A stretch of DNA of 64,000 bases from CAZTPJ01 sp964614515 (GTDB lineage: Bacteria; Planctomycetota; Phycisphaerae; Phycisphaerales; UBA1924): contig CAZTPJ010000006.1 of assembly GCA_964614515.1 (NCBI GenBank), positions 1 through 64,000 of the forward strand, written 5' to 3'. This document shows positions 1-8,301 of the stretch, one piece after another. The translations under genes and the position numbers were made by a program. A model generated the notes under the pieces. It did no database searches, was not told where the DNA came from, and saw only the letters and a program-made list of their open reading frames with translations. How positions within the stretch are numbered: the first letter of the stretch is position 1; each line of letters starts with the position of its first letter.

Positions 1-125
1 GTCATTTTGTCACCTGTGGTAATGGTTGTAATTTTGGGGTGGGCGCGTTTTGTTCGGGTGGTATGGGGGGGGCCGGCTGGGGTCGCGCGCGCTCCACCCA
101 AGAGCGGTCCACCTGAGCCGACGAA

Positions 126-1163
126 TCACCCCCCCCTCAGCCTCCTCAACGTCCGCCTCACAAGATGGCCCGGCGATCGATCCAGTTTCGTTGCATACGT
201 CCACCCAAACCGCACCGCCGCCACGAGGAGCATCACGCGCGCCCGCGCTCTGAGCATTAACGAAGCCCGATGTCCCGCCGTTGGCCGATCCGCATAATAC
301 CGATCAAGCGCCCCCCCCCTCGCCATCATCTCAACCGCCGCGATCTCCACCGGCGTCAACGAGTTCACATACCCATACACCTTTCCCGATGACAGTCCTC
401 TCGCGCCGGCCTCTTCCTTGAGCGAATAAGCCCCCGCCTCCGACGGATTCACTCGCGGCACATCCAGACACCGCGGATCAAACGTCAATCCCAGAAACTT
501 GCACAAGTCCCGCGCCGTTCGCTCCGGCTCGCGCACCATGTCCTCATACGTCACGATGCGAAACCGATCCGGCCGCGATGTCTGGGCACGCATGGCCAGC
601 GCCAAACCCACTGACCAGCCCTTCGGCGTTCCCCAGACATAGCCCCTTGTCCATTCGCGGCGCTTCTCCGACGCCGCCAGGTCGAACGGATTGCGCAGTA
701 TGTACACCAGCCGGGAACTGGGCAAATCCGACAGAATCTCATTGACGTGAAAAATATAACTCGTCGCCTTCTGCACCCATGTGTGCGCCCCGGCCGCGAG
801 CACATCCATCCCCGCGAGGTACAGCGACAAGGCCGTGACATTCGGCTCACTCGCGGCCATCGCCAGCAGGCGACCCCGCACGCCCTGCTGGTCCTCGCCT
901 TCCTCCAGGCGCAGGGCCTCGATGACGGCCAACGCCCTCGCCGTTGGCGACGTCAGTCTGTCGATCCGCGCCCGATGCTCCATGAACCCATTCTCATCCA
1001 CCCGCGCATACACGCCCGGCAATCGCCCAAGCAGATGCGCCAGCACCGTGTTGCCGCTGTGTTGTCGCCCGAGGATGAACACGCACGCCGTCGATGGCGC
1101 CTCCGTCGCCTTCTCAGGCTGCACGGGCGCTGGCCCCTCAACCTTCGTCTGCGTCTGGCCCAT
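126..1163 (-). CDS. Sulfotransferase family protein
   Basis: This is a predicted PAPS-dependent sulfotransferase of about 345 residues. The 5'-phosphosulfate loop is seen near residues 30-40 as FILGRQHSGNT, and a 3'-phosphate-binding segment follows around LVYILRNPFDLAASEK, where a conserved Arg and Ser are expected. The start is taken at the ATG whose first base is 1163, because it overlaps the stop of the upstream SDR gene by one base (TGATG), which suggests translational coupling; an in-frame ATG nine codons upstream lies inside that gene. The acceptor cannot be told from sequence. Pairing with a sugar-nucleotide epimerase suggests sulfation of a glycan or surface polymer (inference). The C-terminus is Arg-rich. 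Confidence 0.85.
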   Translation of the reverse strand: MGQTQTKVEGPAPVQPEKATEAPSTACVFILGRQHSGNTVLAHLLGRLPGVYARVDENGFMEHRARIDRLTSPTARALAVIEALRLEEGEDQQGVRGRLLAMAASEPNVTALSLYLAGMDVLAAGAHTWVQKATSYIFHVNEILSDLPSSRLVYILRNPFDLAASEKRREWTRGYVWGTPKGWSVGLALAMRAQTSRPDRFRIVTYEDMVREPERTARDLCKFLGLTFDPRCLDVPRVNPSEAGAYSLKEEAGARGLSSGKVYGYVNSLTPVEIAAVEMMARGGALDRYYADRPTAGHRASLMLRARARVMLLVAAVRFGWTYATKLDRSPGHLVRRTLRRLRGG

Positions 1164-2131
1164 CAGCCGCGCCCCGTCAGCCACGCCCACTGCTTCGCCA
1201 GACCTTCCGCGAGGCTCGTCTTTGGCGCGAAGCCCAACTCACGCGAACTCCGCGACAGGTCCGCCCACGTCCGCTCGACATCGCCCGGTTGCATGGGCCG
1301 TTGCTCGATCCGCGGTTCGATCCCCGCGGCCTTGCCCACGGCCGCGATCATCTCGCGCAGCGTCACGGGATGATTCCCGCCGAGATTCCACACGCGATAC
1401 CCGAACTCCGGCACGCGATCATGCGCTGCGAGCACACCCGACACGATGTCATCGATGTATGTGTAGTCCCGGCTGGTCGTGCCATCGCCGAACATCGGGA
1501 TCGCCTGGCCGCGCTGCAGGCGCTCGAAGAACATCGACATCGCCAGGTCCGGGCGCTGGCGCGGCCCGAACACCGTGAAGAATCGAAGGCAGGCGGTCGG
1601 CATCTTCGTCAAGTGCCAATGCGAGTGTGCGATCAGTTCACACGCCCGCTTGGTGGCCGCATATGGACTGATCGGCTCGCTGACATCATCACCTTCGTCG
1701 AACGGCGTCTTGCGGTTGTTGCCGTACACCGAACTGGATGAGGCGATGACGATGCGCGACGCCCCCCCCTCGCGCGCTGCCGCGAGCATCACCGCCGTGC
1801 CCGTCACGTTCACATGCCCGTATCCGATCGGATCCTCAATGCTCCGCCGCACGCCGGCGCGGGCGCCGAGGTGAATCACGCTCCCCGGCCGCACGCGCTG
1901 CGCCAGATGCACCATCGCCTCGCCATCCGTGAAGTCCGCTTCGACAAACTCGAATGCGCCTCGCGCCGCCGTCGCGCGAACCTCCGCGAGATTTCGTTCC
2001 TTGCGCTCCCGCGCGTACATCGCGTCAAAATTGTCAATGCCGATCACGCGCTCGCCGCGCTTCAGCAGCGCCTCGGTCACATGCGATCCGATGAATCCCG
2101 CCGCGCCGGTGATGATGATGGGGCCGCTCAT
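1163..2131 (-). CDS. NAD-dependent epimerase/dehydratase (extended SDR, UDP-glucuronate 4-epimerase-like)
   Basis: The protein has 322 residues, the usual length for extended short-chain dehydrogenases acting on nucleotide sugars. The NAD-binding Rossmann motif GAAGFIG is at residues 9-15, the catalytic Ser region SSSSVYG at 131-137, and the YxxxK pair is Y157 and K161 (SPYAATK). Overall it resembles UDP-glucuronate 4-epimerases and related NDP-sugar epimerases. It would supply a sugar nucleotide for cell-surface polysaccharide. It is translationally coupled to the downstream sulfotransferase. Substrate specificity cannot be assigned from sequence alone. Confidence 0.9.
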   Translation of the reverse strand: MSGPIIITGAAGFIGSHVTEALLKRGERVIGIDNFDAMYARERKERNLAEVRATAARGAFEFVEADFTDGEAMVHLAQRVRPGSVIHLGARAGVRRSIEDPIGYGHVNVTGTAVMLAAAREGGASRIVIASSSSVYGNNRKTPFDEGDDVSEPISPYAATKRACELIAHSHWHLTKMPTACLRFFTVFGPRQRPDLAMSMFFERLQRGQAIPMFGDGTTSRDYTYIDDIVSGVLAAHDRVPEFGYRVWNLGGNHPVTLREMIAAVGKAAGIEPRIEQRPMQPGDVERTWADLSRSSRELGFAPKTSLAEGLAKQWAWLTGRG

Positions 2132-2501
2132 CGTGACTCAAACGCTCACTTAACGCTGTGAATCTAGGCAAACCTGCGATCGGCCTTCATCGGTCCGCGC
2201 CGCATGCCATCATTCACACTCGATCGCGCCACGGCCACCACGTCATGCGCCTCGCCCAACTCTGTTGCCTACATGTGGTGGCACCCTTCCGCTCGATCCT
2301 CGAAGAAAAGCAGGGCGCCATCTGTTCGACAGCGCCCCGCTGGAGGAGAGAGAGATCAATGGAATCATAGCGTTATAGGGGCTTGCGGTGGCAGACTTGG
2401 CCACACTTGGCCCAACATTTTCCACCGCCGAGCCGCGATCAATGGAAAACACCAGCGGGATCAGCGCCGCGCCGGTTGGGTTTGCAGGTGCGCTGTGACC
2501 G
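2132..2501. other. Intergenic region without a supported gene
   Basis: About 370 bp lie between the end of the periplasmic helical protein gene and the start of the SDR gene, both on the minus strand. A minus-strand frame across 2243-2554 has neither a plausible start nor protein-like composition and is not called. The only recognisable element is the minus-strand terminator at 2305-2340. A promoter for the SDR/sulfotransferase pair should lie at about 2135-2200, but no strong consensus is seen. Confidence 0.5.
2305..2340 (-). terminator. Rho-independent terminator of the periplasmic protein gene
   Basis: On the minus strand GGGCGC (2337-2332) pairs with GCGCCC (2318-2313) around a 13-nt loop and is followed by TGCTTTTCTTC. 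It lies about 160 bp downstream of the stop of the gene ending at 2502. Confidence 0.6.
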
Positions 2502-3347
2502 TCAGCGTGATCTGGAGGGCGCGCGGGTGGAATCGCCGCGGGGCGACTCTTCACGCTTGGCCGCCTCAGTTTCCCGCAACGTTTGCATGTGTCGCTCGCG
2601 GAGTCGCGCGATCAGGCGCTCGCGCTGTTCGGGCGGGAGCGCGGCGATGCGCTGCCGCAGTTCCTCGGGCAGAAACTCGAGTCGCGCCATCGGTCGCTGC
2701 GGGGCGGCGTCCGATGTGCCCTGCTGGTCACGCATGCGCCGTTCGACATACGCCTCACGCAGGCGTTCTTCCATGGCCGTGCGAAGTCGTGTGAGTTCCG
2801 CTTCGACAAACTCCCGCTGCTCGGCGTTGAGCAGCCGCCAGATGCGAGTCTGAGCATCGGTGGGGCTGGGCGCGCCCTGGCGAATCTCGAGCAATCTTGC
2901 CCGCGCACGCTCCACGTCGCGCGAGGCGGTCTGATCCTGCATGGCCCTTTCGCCCATGCCTTCCTCGCCGCGGGTCCGGGCGGCTTCGATGATTCGCGTC
3001 AGGCGTCGAATTTCCTCCGCGTGGTCCGCCGTGTACCGGCGAATCGATCCGCGCACATCCGCTTCGATCTCGCGGATCTGCTCCGCCTGCTTGGGCGTGG
3101 GTCGCACGTTTTCCGGTGCATCGTCGGCGAGCAGTGCGCGAAGCGCGGCCTCGACGAGTCGCTGCGGCGTCTGATCGCGCATCACGCGATCGCCGCCCTG
3201 CATGAACGACTCCTGCGTCCCGGGCATCTTCTCCTCGACGACCTTCGGCCCTTGCAGCAGCGGCTTGGGGTCATCCTGCGCCACGGCCAGCCCCGCCAGC
3301 GCCATCGCAACGCCGCACGCCACGCCAATTCGATTTCGTTTGCCCAC
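2502..3347 (-). CDS. Exported helical protein, Spy/CpxP-like (LTxxQ-type)
   Basis: The start is placed at a GTG (3347) preceded by a near-perfect ribosome binding site, AGGAGG seven bases upstream. This gives a 281-residue protein beginning with a clear signal peptide (VGKRNRIGVACGVAMALAG, cleavage after LAVAQ). The longer frame upstream has no export signal. The mature part is highly charged and helical, rich in Glu, Arg and Gln, with LTxxQ-like segments (PTPKQAEQI, LNAEQREFVE, LPPEQRERL). This resembles the Spy/CpxP family of periplasmic chaperone or envelope-stress proteins, but the match is by pattern only. It stands alone with its own terminator. Confidence 0.65.
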   Translation of the reverse strand: MGKRNRIGVACGVAMALAGLAVAQDDPKPLLQGPKVVEEKMPGTQESFMQGGDRVMRDQTPQRLVEAALRALLADDAPENVRPTPKQAEQIREIEADVRGSIRRYTADHAEEIRRLTRIIEAARTRGEEGMGERAMQDQTASRDVERARARLLEIRQGAPSPTDAQTRIWRLLNAEQREFVEAELTRLRTAMEERLREAYVERRMRDQQGTSDAAPQRPMARLEFLPEELRQRIAALPPEQRERLIARLRERHMQTLRETEAAKREESPRGDSTRAPSRSR

Positions 3348-3520
3348 GGGTGGTCCTCCTGTCCTGGCCGCACAACGATAGGGGGCGGGATGGGATTGCA
3401 CGAAACACGAGCCTTGGCCCGGGAAACCCGCCGTTACTCGAATCTTCGGCGATTCTCGGGTCAGAATCAACCGTTTCCGAGTTCCGGCGCGATCGCCCAT
3501 CCCTCTGGTGGAGTGTGAGA

Positions 3521-4654
3521 ATGCCCCTGTCAAAGGATGCCGCCTACGAGGCCCTTCGCACCGTCCGCTTTCCGGGGACGGATTCCGACTTGATTGAAGC
3601 CGGCGCGGTCGAGAACGTCGCGGTCTGTGATGGTCAGGTGCGCATCACGCTGAGCAAGCCCATTGCTCCGGCCGAACGAGCACGCATCGACGCATCGATC
3701 ACCAAGGCCCTGCAAGTCGCGGCCGGGGAGGAACTCCGCGGCCTCACCGTCGAACATCGACCGGCTTCCGCCGCCCCGCGCGAAGCGCCGCCCGGGCGCG
3801 AGTCTCGCCCAGCGCGTCCGCAGGATGCCGCGCCGCCCATGCAGGGCGTCAAGCACATCATCGCCGTCGGTGCGGGCAAGGGCGGCGTTGGAAAGTCAAC
3901 CATCGCCGTGAATCTGGCCGTGGGACTTGCGCGACGCGGACACGCGGTGGGCCTGATGGATGGGGACATCTACGGCCCTTCGCTGCCGACGATGCTCGCG
4001 CTGCATTCGATGGAAGCGATCGTGCATCAGGGCCATCTTCAGCCGTTCATGGTGCATGGCATCAAGGCGATGACGATCGGCAAACTCGTCGATCCCGAAA
4101 AGCCGCTGGTGTGGCGCGGGCCGATGGCGCACGGCGCCTTCAAGCAACTCACCGAACAGACCGACTGGGGCGAACTTGATTATCTCATCATTGATCTGCC
4201 GCCGGGCACGGGCGATGTCTCGCTGACGATGGCCCAGACGCTGCAACTTACAGGGGCGGTCGTGGTCTGCACGCCGCAGCGCGTCGCGCAGGATGACGCC
4301 GTGCGCGCTGCGCGCATGTTCTCCCAACTCGGGATTGAAGTCCTCGGCGTCGTCGAGAACATGTCGTACTTCATCGCCGATGATGTTTCGCCCCCGCGCG
4401 AGTATGACCTCTTCGGGCGCGGCGGTGCGGAGCAGATGGCCCAGCGACTCGGCGTTCCCTTCCTCGGCGCGGTCCCCATCACCATCGCGCTGCGGCGCAA
4501 CAGCGACTCGGGCGATCCCACGGCCAACTTCCTCGGCGGCGCGAACGATCCGCTGGCCAAGTGCCTCGATGCGCTGGCCGTGCAGATCGAACGACAGGCC
4601 GATCTCGCCGCGCTGCGCCTCGGACGGCGTCGTCCAACGCTGACGATTCGATAG
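3521..4654 (+). CDS. Mrp/NBP35-family P-loop ATPase (iron-sulfur carrier type)
   Basis: This 377-residue protein has an N-terminal MIP18/DUF59-like domain (about 1-80), a Pro/Arg-rich linker and a deviant Walker A motif GKGGVGKST at 119-127. DGDIYGPS follows at 148-155 and DLPPGTGD at 225-232, all hallmarks of the Mrp/ApbC family that loads Fe-S clusters onto client proteins. The start is the ATG at 3521, with GGTGGAG seven bases upstream; the frame is open further upstream but reads through the divergent promoter region. Notably, after ENMSYF (279-284), where bacterial Mrp proteins usually carry a CxxC pair, this one reads IADDVSPPREYDLFG and has no cysteine there, as in plant HCF101-type proteins. 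Divergent from the periplasmic protein gene. Confidence 0.9.
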   Translation: MPLSKDAAYEALRTVRFPGTDSDLIEAGAVENVAVCDGQVRITLSKPIAPAERARIDASITKALQVAAGEELRGLTVEHRPASAAPREAPPGRESRPARPQDAAPPMQGVKHIIAVGAGKGGVGKSTIAVNLAVGLARRGHAVGLMDGDIYGPSLPTMLALHSMEAIVHQGHLQPFMVHGIKAMTIGKLVDPEKPLVWRGPMAHGAFKQLTEQTDWGELDYLIIDLPPGTGDVSLTMAQTLQLTGAVVVCTPQRVAQDDAVRAARMFSQLGIEVLGVVENMSYFIADDVSPPREYDLFGRGGAEQMAQRLGVPFLGAVPITIALRRNSDSGDPTANFLGGANDPLAKCLDALAVQIERQADLAALRLGRRRPTLTIR

Positions 4655-4741
4655 CGGTACGCTCATGGGTACGGGATGCTCGCCGGCGGATGGGACCGCC
4701 GCGACCCTACCCCCACCCCACGCCAACCAAGGATCAACCAC

Positions 4742-5260
4742 ATGGCCAAGAAGAAGAAAGTCGCCAAGAAACCAGCAAAGAAGCCCGCCAAGAAGGCCGC
4801 AAAGAAGGCTCCAGCCAAGTCCGCCGCGAAAAAGGCCCCGGCCGCGAAACCCGGCGAGTTCGTCGTTTCAACCGGCAAGGGTTCCTCGCCCATGGAGATC
4901 GGCATGGACCTCGTCGCCAAGTTCAACGCCGGACAGACCAAAGAGATCGAAGACCTCTACTGGGCACCCATGATCGAAAGCATCGAGGGCATCGGCGTCG
5001 GCATGGGCTGGCGCGGCAAAGAGAGCGTGTACAGCAAGAACGCCTGGTGGGCCGCTGACCATGTGATGCACGGCGGCACGGCCGAGGGGCCATACGTCGG
5101 CTCCACCGGCTTCGCCGTGCGCTTCCGCCTCGATATCGAGACCAAGTCCACCGGCCAGCGCGAGTGGATGGAGGAAGTCGGTGTGTACACCGTCAAGGAT
5201 GGCAAGATCATCCGCGAAGAGTTCATGTACAACACCGGTGGCGGCCCATCGTCCGCCTGA
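4742..5260 (+). CDS. NTF2/SnoaL-like domain protein with Lys/Ala-rich histone-H1-like N-terminal tail
   Basis: The 172-residue protein starts at 4742, with AAGGA eight bases upstream. Residues 1-37 are almost only Lys, Ala and Pro (MAKKKKVAKKPAKK and onward), like the tails of histone H1-like and HU-extension proteins. Residues about 40-172 form a compact NTF2/SnoaL-like domain (FNAGQTKEIEDLYW near the start, YTVKDGKIIREEFMYN near the end), a fold of small enzymes and ligand-binding modules. The tail could bind DNA or RNA, or be a low-complexity tether; this is inference. An in-frame ATG at 4676 is upstream, but the ribosome binding site favours 4742. The gene follows Mrp by 87 bp. Confidence 0.7.
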   Translation: MAKKKKVAKKPAKKPAKKAAKKAPAKSAAKKAPAAKPGEFVVSTGKGSSPMEIGMDLVAKFNAGQTKEIEDLYWAPMIESIEGIGVGMGWRGKESVYSKNAWWAADHVMHGGTAEGPYVGSTGFAVRFRLDIETKSTGQREWMEEVGVYTVKDGKIIREEFMYNTGGGPSSA

Positions 5261-5347
5261 CCTCCGGTGGCGCGGGTGCCTCGCTTGTGTTGTGTGCCCT
5301 GGCCACGGCTCTGCGTGGTCATGCCGAAGCGCCGTCTCTGATCTGTT

Positions 5348-5381
5348 GCACAACTGTCCGGCCGAAGCCGGACAGTTGTGC
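5348..5381. repeat. Perfect 15-bp hairpin with CGAA loop
   Basis: A perfect inverted repeat has arms 5348-5362 and 5367-5381 around the tetraloop CGAA. It lies between two plus-strand genes. No T-run follows, so it is either a weak terminator, an mRNA end-protecting stem, or a palindromic repeat copy. Confidence 0.7.
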
Positions 5382-5415
5382 TTCCCGGACTCGGCTTAAC
5401 ATTGTCACCACGTTC

Positions 5416-7164
5416 ATGCCCGCGCTCCGCAAGCCCAGCCCACCCATGCCCGTCAGCGTCGCCTGGATTTTCTCGCTCCCCCGCAGCGGCACGTCCATCA
5501 CCGCCTACGCCGCCGCCGCGCCGTGGGGACACGCGGTCCTCGATGAGCCGCTTGGCCCGTGGGACCGCACCGGCCCGCCGTACAACTACCCCCCCCTTCA
5601 ACGCGCCCTGATGCGCGAGTACCACGCGCAGCGCTGCATGCTCACGCCCGACGTGGTCGCGATGGCCAACGAACTTTTCGAGATCGTCGGCGCGCCGACG
5701 GGGCGACTGATCGTCAAGCATCCGCACCTGAAGCCCTCGCCCGACGAGTTCGCCCGCGCGTTTCCCACGCATCGGGCCATCTGGGTCATGCGCAATCCGC
5801 TGACGCGCCTCAACAGCCTCTACACGCGCGGATGGACCGACTCGCTGCGCCCCAACCATGAGATCGAACACTTCCGCGCCTTCGCGAAGAACTGGCTCGG
5901 GCGTCGCGAACGCATCGTCTTTGAACACATGAAGCGAGACCCGGCCGCGTACTTCACGCGAATCTGGCGCGCCTGGGGCTGGGACCATTCGCGCGATGAT
6001 GTCGCCCGCGCCGTCGAGTACGCACGCGGCAACTATCACGCATCCTCGGGCGTCAAGGAGGAAGCCGGCGAGGCCCCTCCCGTCTCGGACCGATACTGGT
6101 CGCTTCCCGAGGAAGCGCTCGCGCTGTATCTCAGGGATCCCTTCATGCGGCGGCTGATGCGCCGCGTGGGCTGGCCCACCATCGCGGCCGCATATCGCGA
6201 GGATCACAACGATCCCGCGTGGGCGCGTCGGTGGACGCGGTGGCGCGGGTATCGCCCCCCCCCTCGCGCGGACTACGGCGTCGCCGCCGTCAAGCAACCC
6301 GCGGACGCAGCCGCGCAGCCCAACGCCGACAGCGCGATGGCCAACGCGCCAGCGCAACCACCACACGCGCGACCCGCGCCGCACGTCGTCTGGCTTTTTT
6401 CGATGACGCGCAGCGGATCATCCGTCACGGCCTATGCCGCCGCGCACGCCGCACGCGCGGCCGTCGCCGATGAAGTCTTCGGACCCTGGGACCGCACCGG
6501 TCCGCCCTATCTCTATCCGCGCGAACAACTCACGCTCAAACAACGCTTTCACGAAGCGGGCGAACGCCTGACGCAAGAGGTCATCGATCTGGCCGAGCGG
6601 GTCTTTCGCGGCATCGACGAGCGCGATGGGGGGGGCAGCGCCCGCATCATCGCCAAGATGCCGCACCTGATGCTCGATCCTGATGACTTTCGACGCGCGT
6701 ATCCCGCGGCGCGATCGGTGTGGCTCCTGCGAAATCCGCTTCATCGACTCAACAGTTTCCACCTTCGCGGCTGGCTCAAGCCCATTCGTCCCGATCATGA
6801 CCTGGCCGACTTCAAGCGATACGCCGCGCAGTGGCTCGAGGCCGAGCATCGCGTGATGTATGACGATCTGCTCGCCGACCCGGCCGGGTACTTCCGCGCG
6901 ATCTTCGCCGCGTGGCAATGGCCGGCGACGGATGAGGTCATCGCCGCGGCCGTGAACTACGTCGCGACCAAGTATCACATTTCTTCGATGCGTCGCGATC
7001 ACACGGCCGACCCGGCGCACCCGCGCTCGCTGCAAGCGTTCGCGCTTCCCGCGGAAGCCATCGAGGCATATCTCAGCGATGCTTTCGTCCTCGACCTCAT
7101 GCGCCAATGCGGCTGGAGCACCGACCCCGCCGACTACGCCGCCACGCGCCCCCAACTCTCCTAG
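5416..7164 (+). CDS. Tandem-domain sulfotransferase
   Basis: From the ATG at 5416 (an alternative is 5446) the protein has 582 residues and contains two homologous sulfotransferase domains. Domain 1 (about 10-285) begins VAWIFSLPRSGTSITAYAAA and domain 2 (about 320-582) begins VVWLFSMTRSGSSVTAYAAA. Both continue with the same blocks: GPWDRTGPPY, a K(H/M)PHL segment, and WxMRNPLTRLNS versus WLLRNPLHRLNS for the 3'-phosphate site. The linker (about 285-320) is Pro/Ala-rich. This is an internal duplication with both PAPS loops kept, so both halves may be active. The acceptor is unknown. The gene ends inside a repeat whose unit also contains the stop codon context. Confidence 0.85.
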   Translation: MPALRKPSPPMPVSVAWIFSLPRSGTSITAYAAAAPWGHAVLDEPLGPWDRTGPPYNYPPLQRALMREYHAQRCMLTPDVVAMANELFEIVGAPTGRLIVKHPHLKPSPDEFARAFPTHRAIWVMRNPLTRLNSLYTRGWTDSLRPNHEIEHFRAFAKNWLGRRERIVFEHMKRDPAAYFTRIWRAWGWDHSRDDVARAVEYARGNYHASSGVKEEAGEAPPVSDRYWSLPEEALALYLRDPFMRRLMRRVGWPTIAAAYREDHNDPAWARRWTRWRGYRPPPRADYGVAAVKQPADAAAQPNADSAMANAPAQPPHARPAPHVVWLFSMTRSGSSVTAYAAAHAARAAVADEVFGPWDRTGPPYLYPREQLTLKQRFHEAGERLTQEVIDLAERVFRGIDERDGGGSARIIAKMPHLMLDPDDFRRAYPAARSVWLLRNPLHRLNSFHLRGWLKPIRPDHDLADFKRYAAQWLEAEHRVMYDDLLADPAGYFRAIFAAWQWPATDEVIAAAVNYVATKYHISSMRRDHTADPAHPRSLQAFALPAEAIEAYLSDAFVLDLMRQCGWSTDPADYAATRPQLS

Positions 7165-7240
7165 ACCCCGGTGGTGCGGGCGTCCCGCCTGCACCCAACT
7201 CTCCTAGACCCCGGTGGGGCGGGCGTCCCGCCCGCCTCGT
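7150..7240 (+). repeat. Family A palindromic repeat, two tandem units (period 43 bp)
   Basis: The core GGTGGTGCGGGCGTCCCGCC occurs from 7170 and a variant core from 7213. The preceding 19 bp, including the CTCTCCTAG that ends the sulfotransferase gene, is repeated too, at 7151 and 7194. The local flank was therefore duplicated together with the core. Confidence 0.8.
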
Positions 7241-7287
7241 GGCGTGCGCAACACGAGTTGCCCGAGGTCATGGATACATCCGCGCCG

Positions 7288-8301
7288 TCACTCGCCGCGC
7301 GTATGTTTGTCGGTTGCCCGTGGCCCGAACTTGCTCCGCGTCGGCGGCGCCTTGCCCTCGGCCGTCCACAAGATCGCCAACGGCCCGCGCAGCCGCGGCG
7401 GGAGGAGCAGACACACGGCAAACCGCGTCACCGGCCGTCCAAGCCATGCGCCGATGCACATGAATACGAGCATCAATGCTGCTGCGGCGATGGCTACAGG
7501 AACACCAACTCGCTCATACGCCAACGAATACGCGTAGCGCCATCCTTGGCCCAGGTACGACGACATGTCATACAAATGCCATTGCCCGAACCCGACGATC
7601 GCGCCGCCAACGATCGCAAAGACGCACACCAGAATCATTACCACGATGCGCCGCTGATACACGAGCGCAATCGACCAGAACGCCCCGATTCCGAGGGATG
7701 TGAGCACAAGCCATGGAACGACCTGGAGCGACTGTGGATCAAACTCGCTCCAGAAACCAACCCCGGACGTGTACACAGAGCGATCACCCTCGCTTTCCCA
7801 CCACTCCACTAGTACGGCGGAGAACTGGTTGCCACCCATCCAACCTCGTCCCAAGGGATACTGGCGGAGGATCCTGTCTCGTTCGGTTGTGGGGAGTTCG
7901 CCAAACCAAGCATCGTGAGTCCTGCCGATCCGCCCGGCGAGATCCCAACTCGCTTCCTCACCAAGCCACCATGACTGAACTTGCACAAGTCCCACGCTCC
8001 CCGCGGCCGCGCCCAGCATCACCAGCAACAGCATCGCCGCCATCAGCGCCGCGAATCGCCGTGTCCATCGCCCAAGCAGCGGGTACTCCTGCACGGCCGC
8101 GCATGTGCCGCATTCCGGGCAACGGATGATGAGCATTGAATAGTGCGACTCGCGAATGATGGGGGCGCCGATGAGGTTGAACCCGCAGGCCGTGCAGCAT
8201 CGATCTCCGATGACGGTTGACACGACCGGGTCGCGCGTCGCCGTCTGCGTCGCGTCGGAATCCGGCGGCTGATCCTGCGATGTCGATCCGCGATCATCCA
8301 T
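7288..8301 (-). CDS. Zinc-ribbon multi-pass membrane protein (paralogue 1)
   Basis: The start at 8301 overlaps the stop of the upstream paralogue by eight bases and gives 337 residues. The cytosolic N-terminus has a zinc-ribbon pattern (CCTACG, then IIRCPECG about 30 residues later) inside a Gln/Asp/Thr-rich stretch. Four or more hydrophobic segments follow, for example FAALMAAMLLLVMLGAAAG and a block near IVVMILVCVFAIVGG. The C-terminus is basic. No enzymatic motif is visible. The neighbouring gene has the same architecture, so the two are a duplicated pair. The function is unknown. Confidence 0.7.
   Translation of the reverse strand: MDDRGSTSQDQPPDSDATQTATRDPVVSTVIGDRCCTACGFNLIGAPIIRESHYSMLIIRCPECGTCAAVQEYPLLGRWTRRFAALMAAMLLLVMLGAAAGSVGLVQVQSWWLGEEASWDLAGRIGRTHDAWFGELPTTERDRILRQYPLGRGWMGGNQFSAVLVEWWESEGDRSVYTSGVGFWSEFDPQSLQVVPWLVLTSLGIGAFWSIALVYQRRIVVMILVCVFAIVGGAIVGFGQWHLYDMSSYLGQGWRYAYSLAYERVGVPVAIAAAALMLVFMCIGAWLGRPVTRFAVCLLLPPRLRGPLAILWTAEGKAPPTRSKFGPRATDKHTRGE

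Noticed and set aside
2243..2554. Minus-strand open frame in the 2.1-2.5 kb gap
   Set aside because: It has no ribosome binding site, overlaps the next gene, and runs across a terminator hairpin.
5348..5381. Perfect hairpin as a riboswitch or attenuator
   Set aside because: No leader peptide, no T-run and no known aptamer pattern; kept only as a hairpin.
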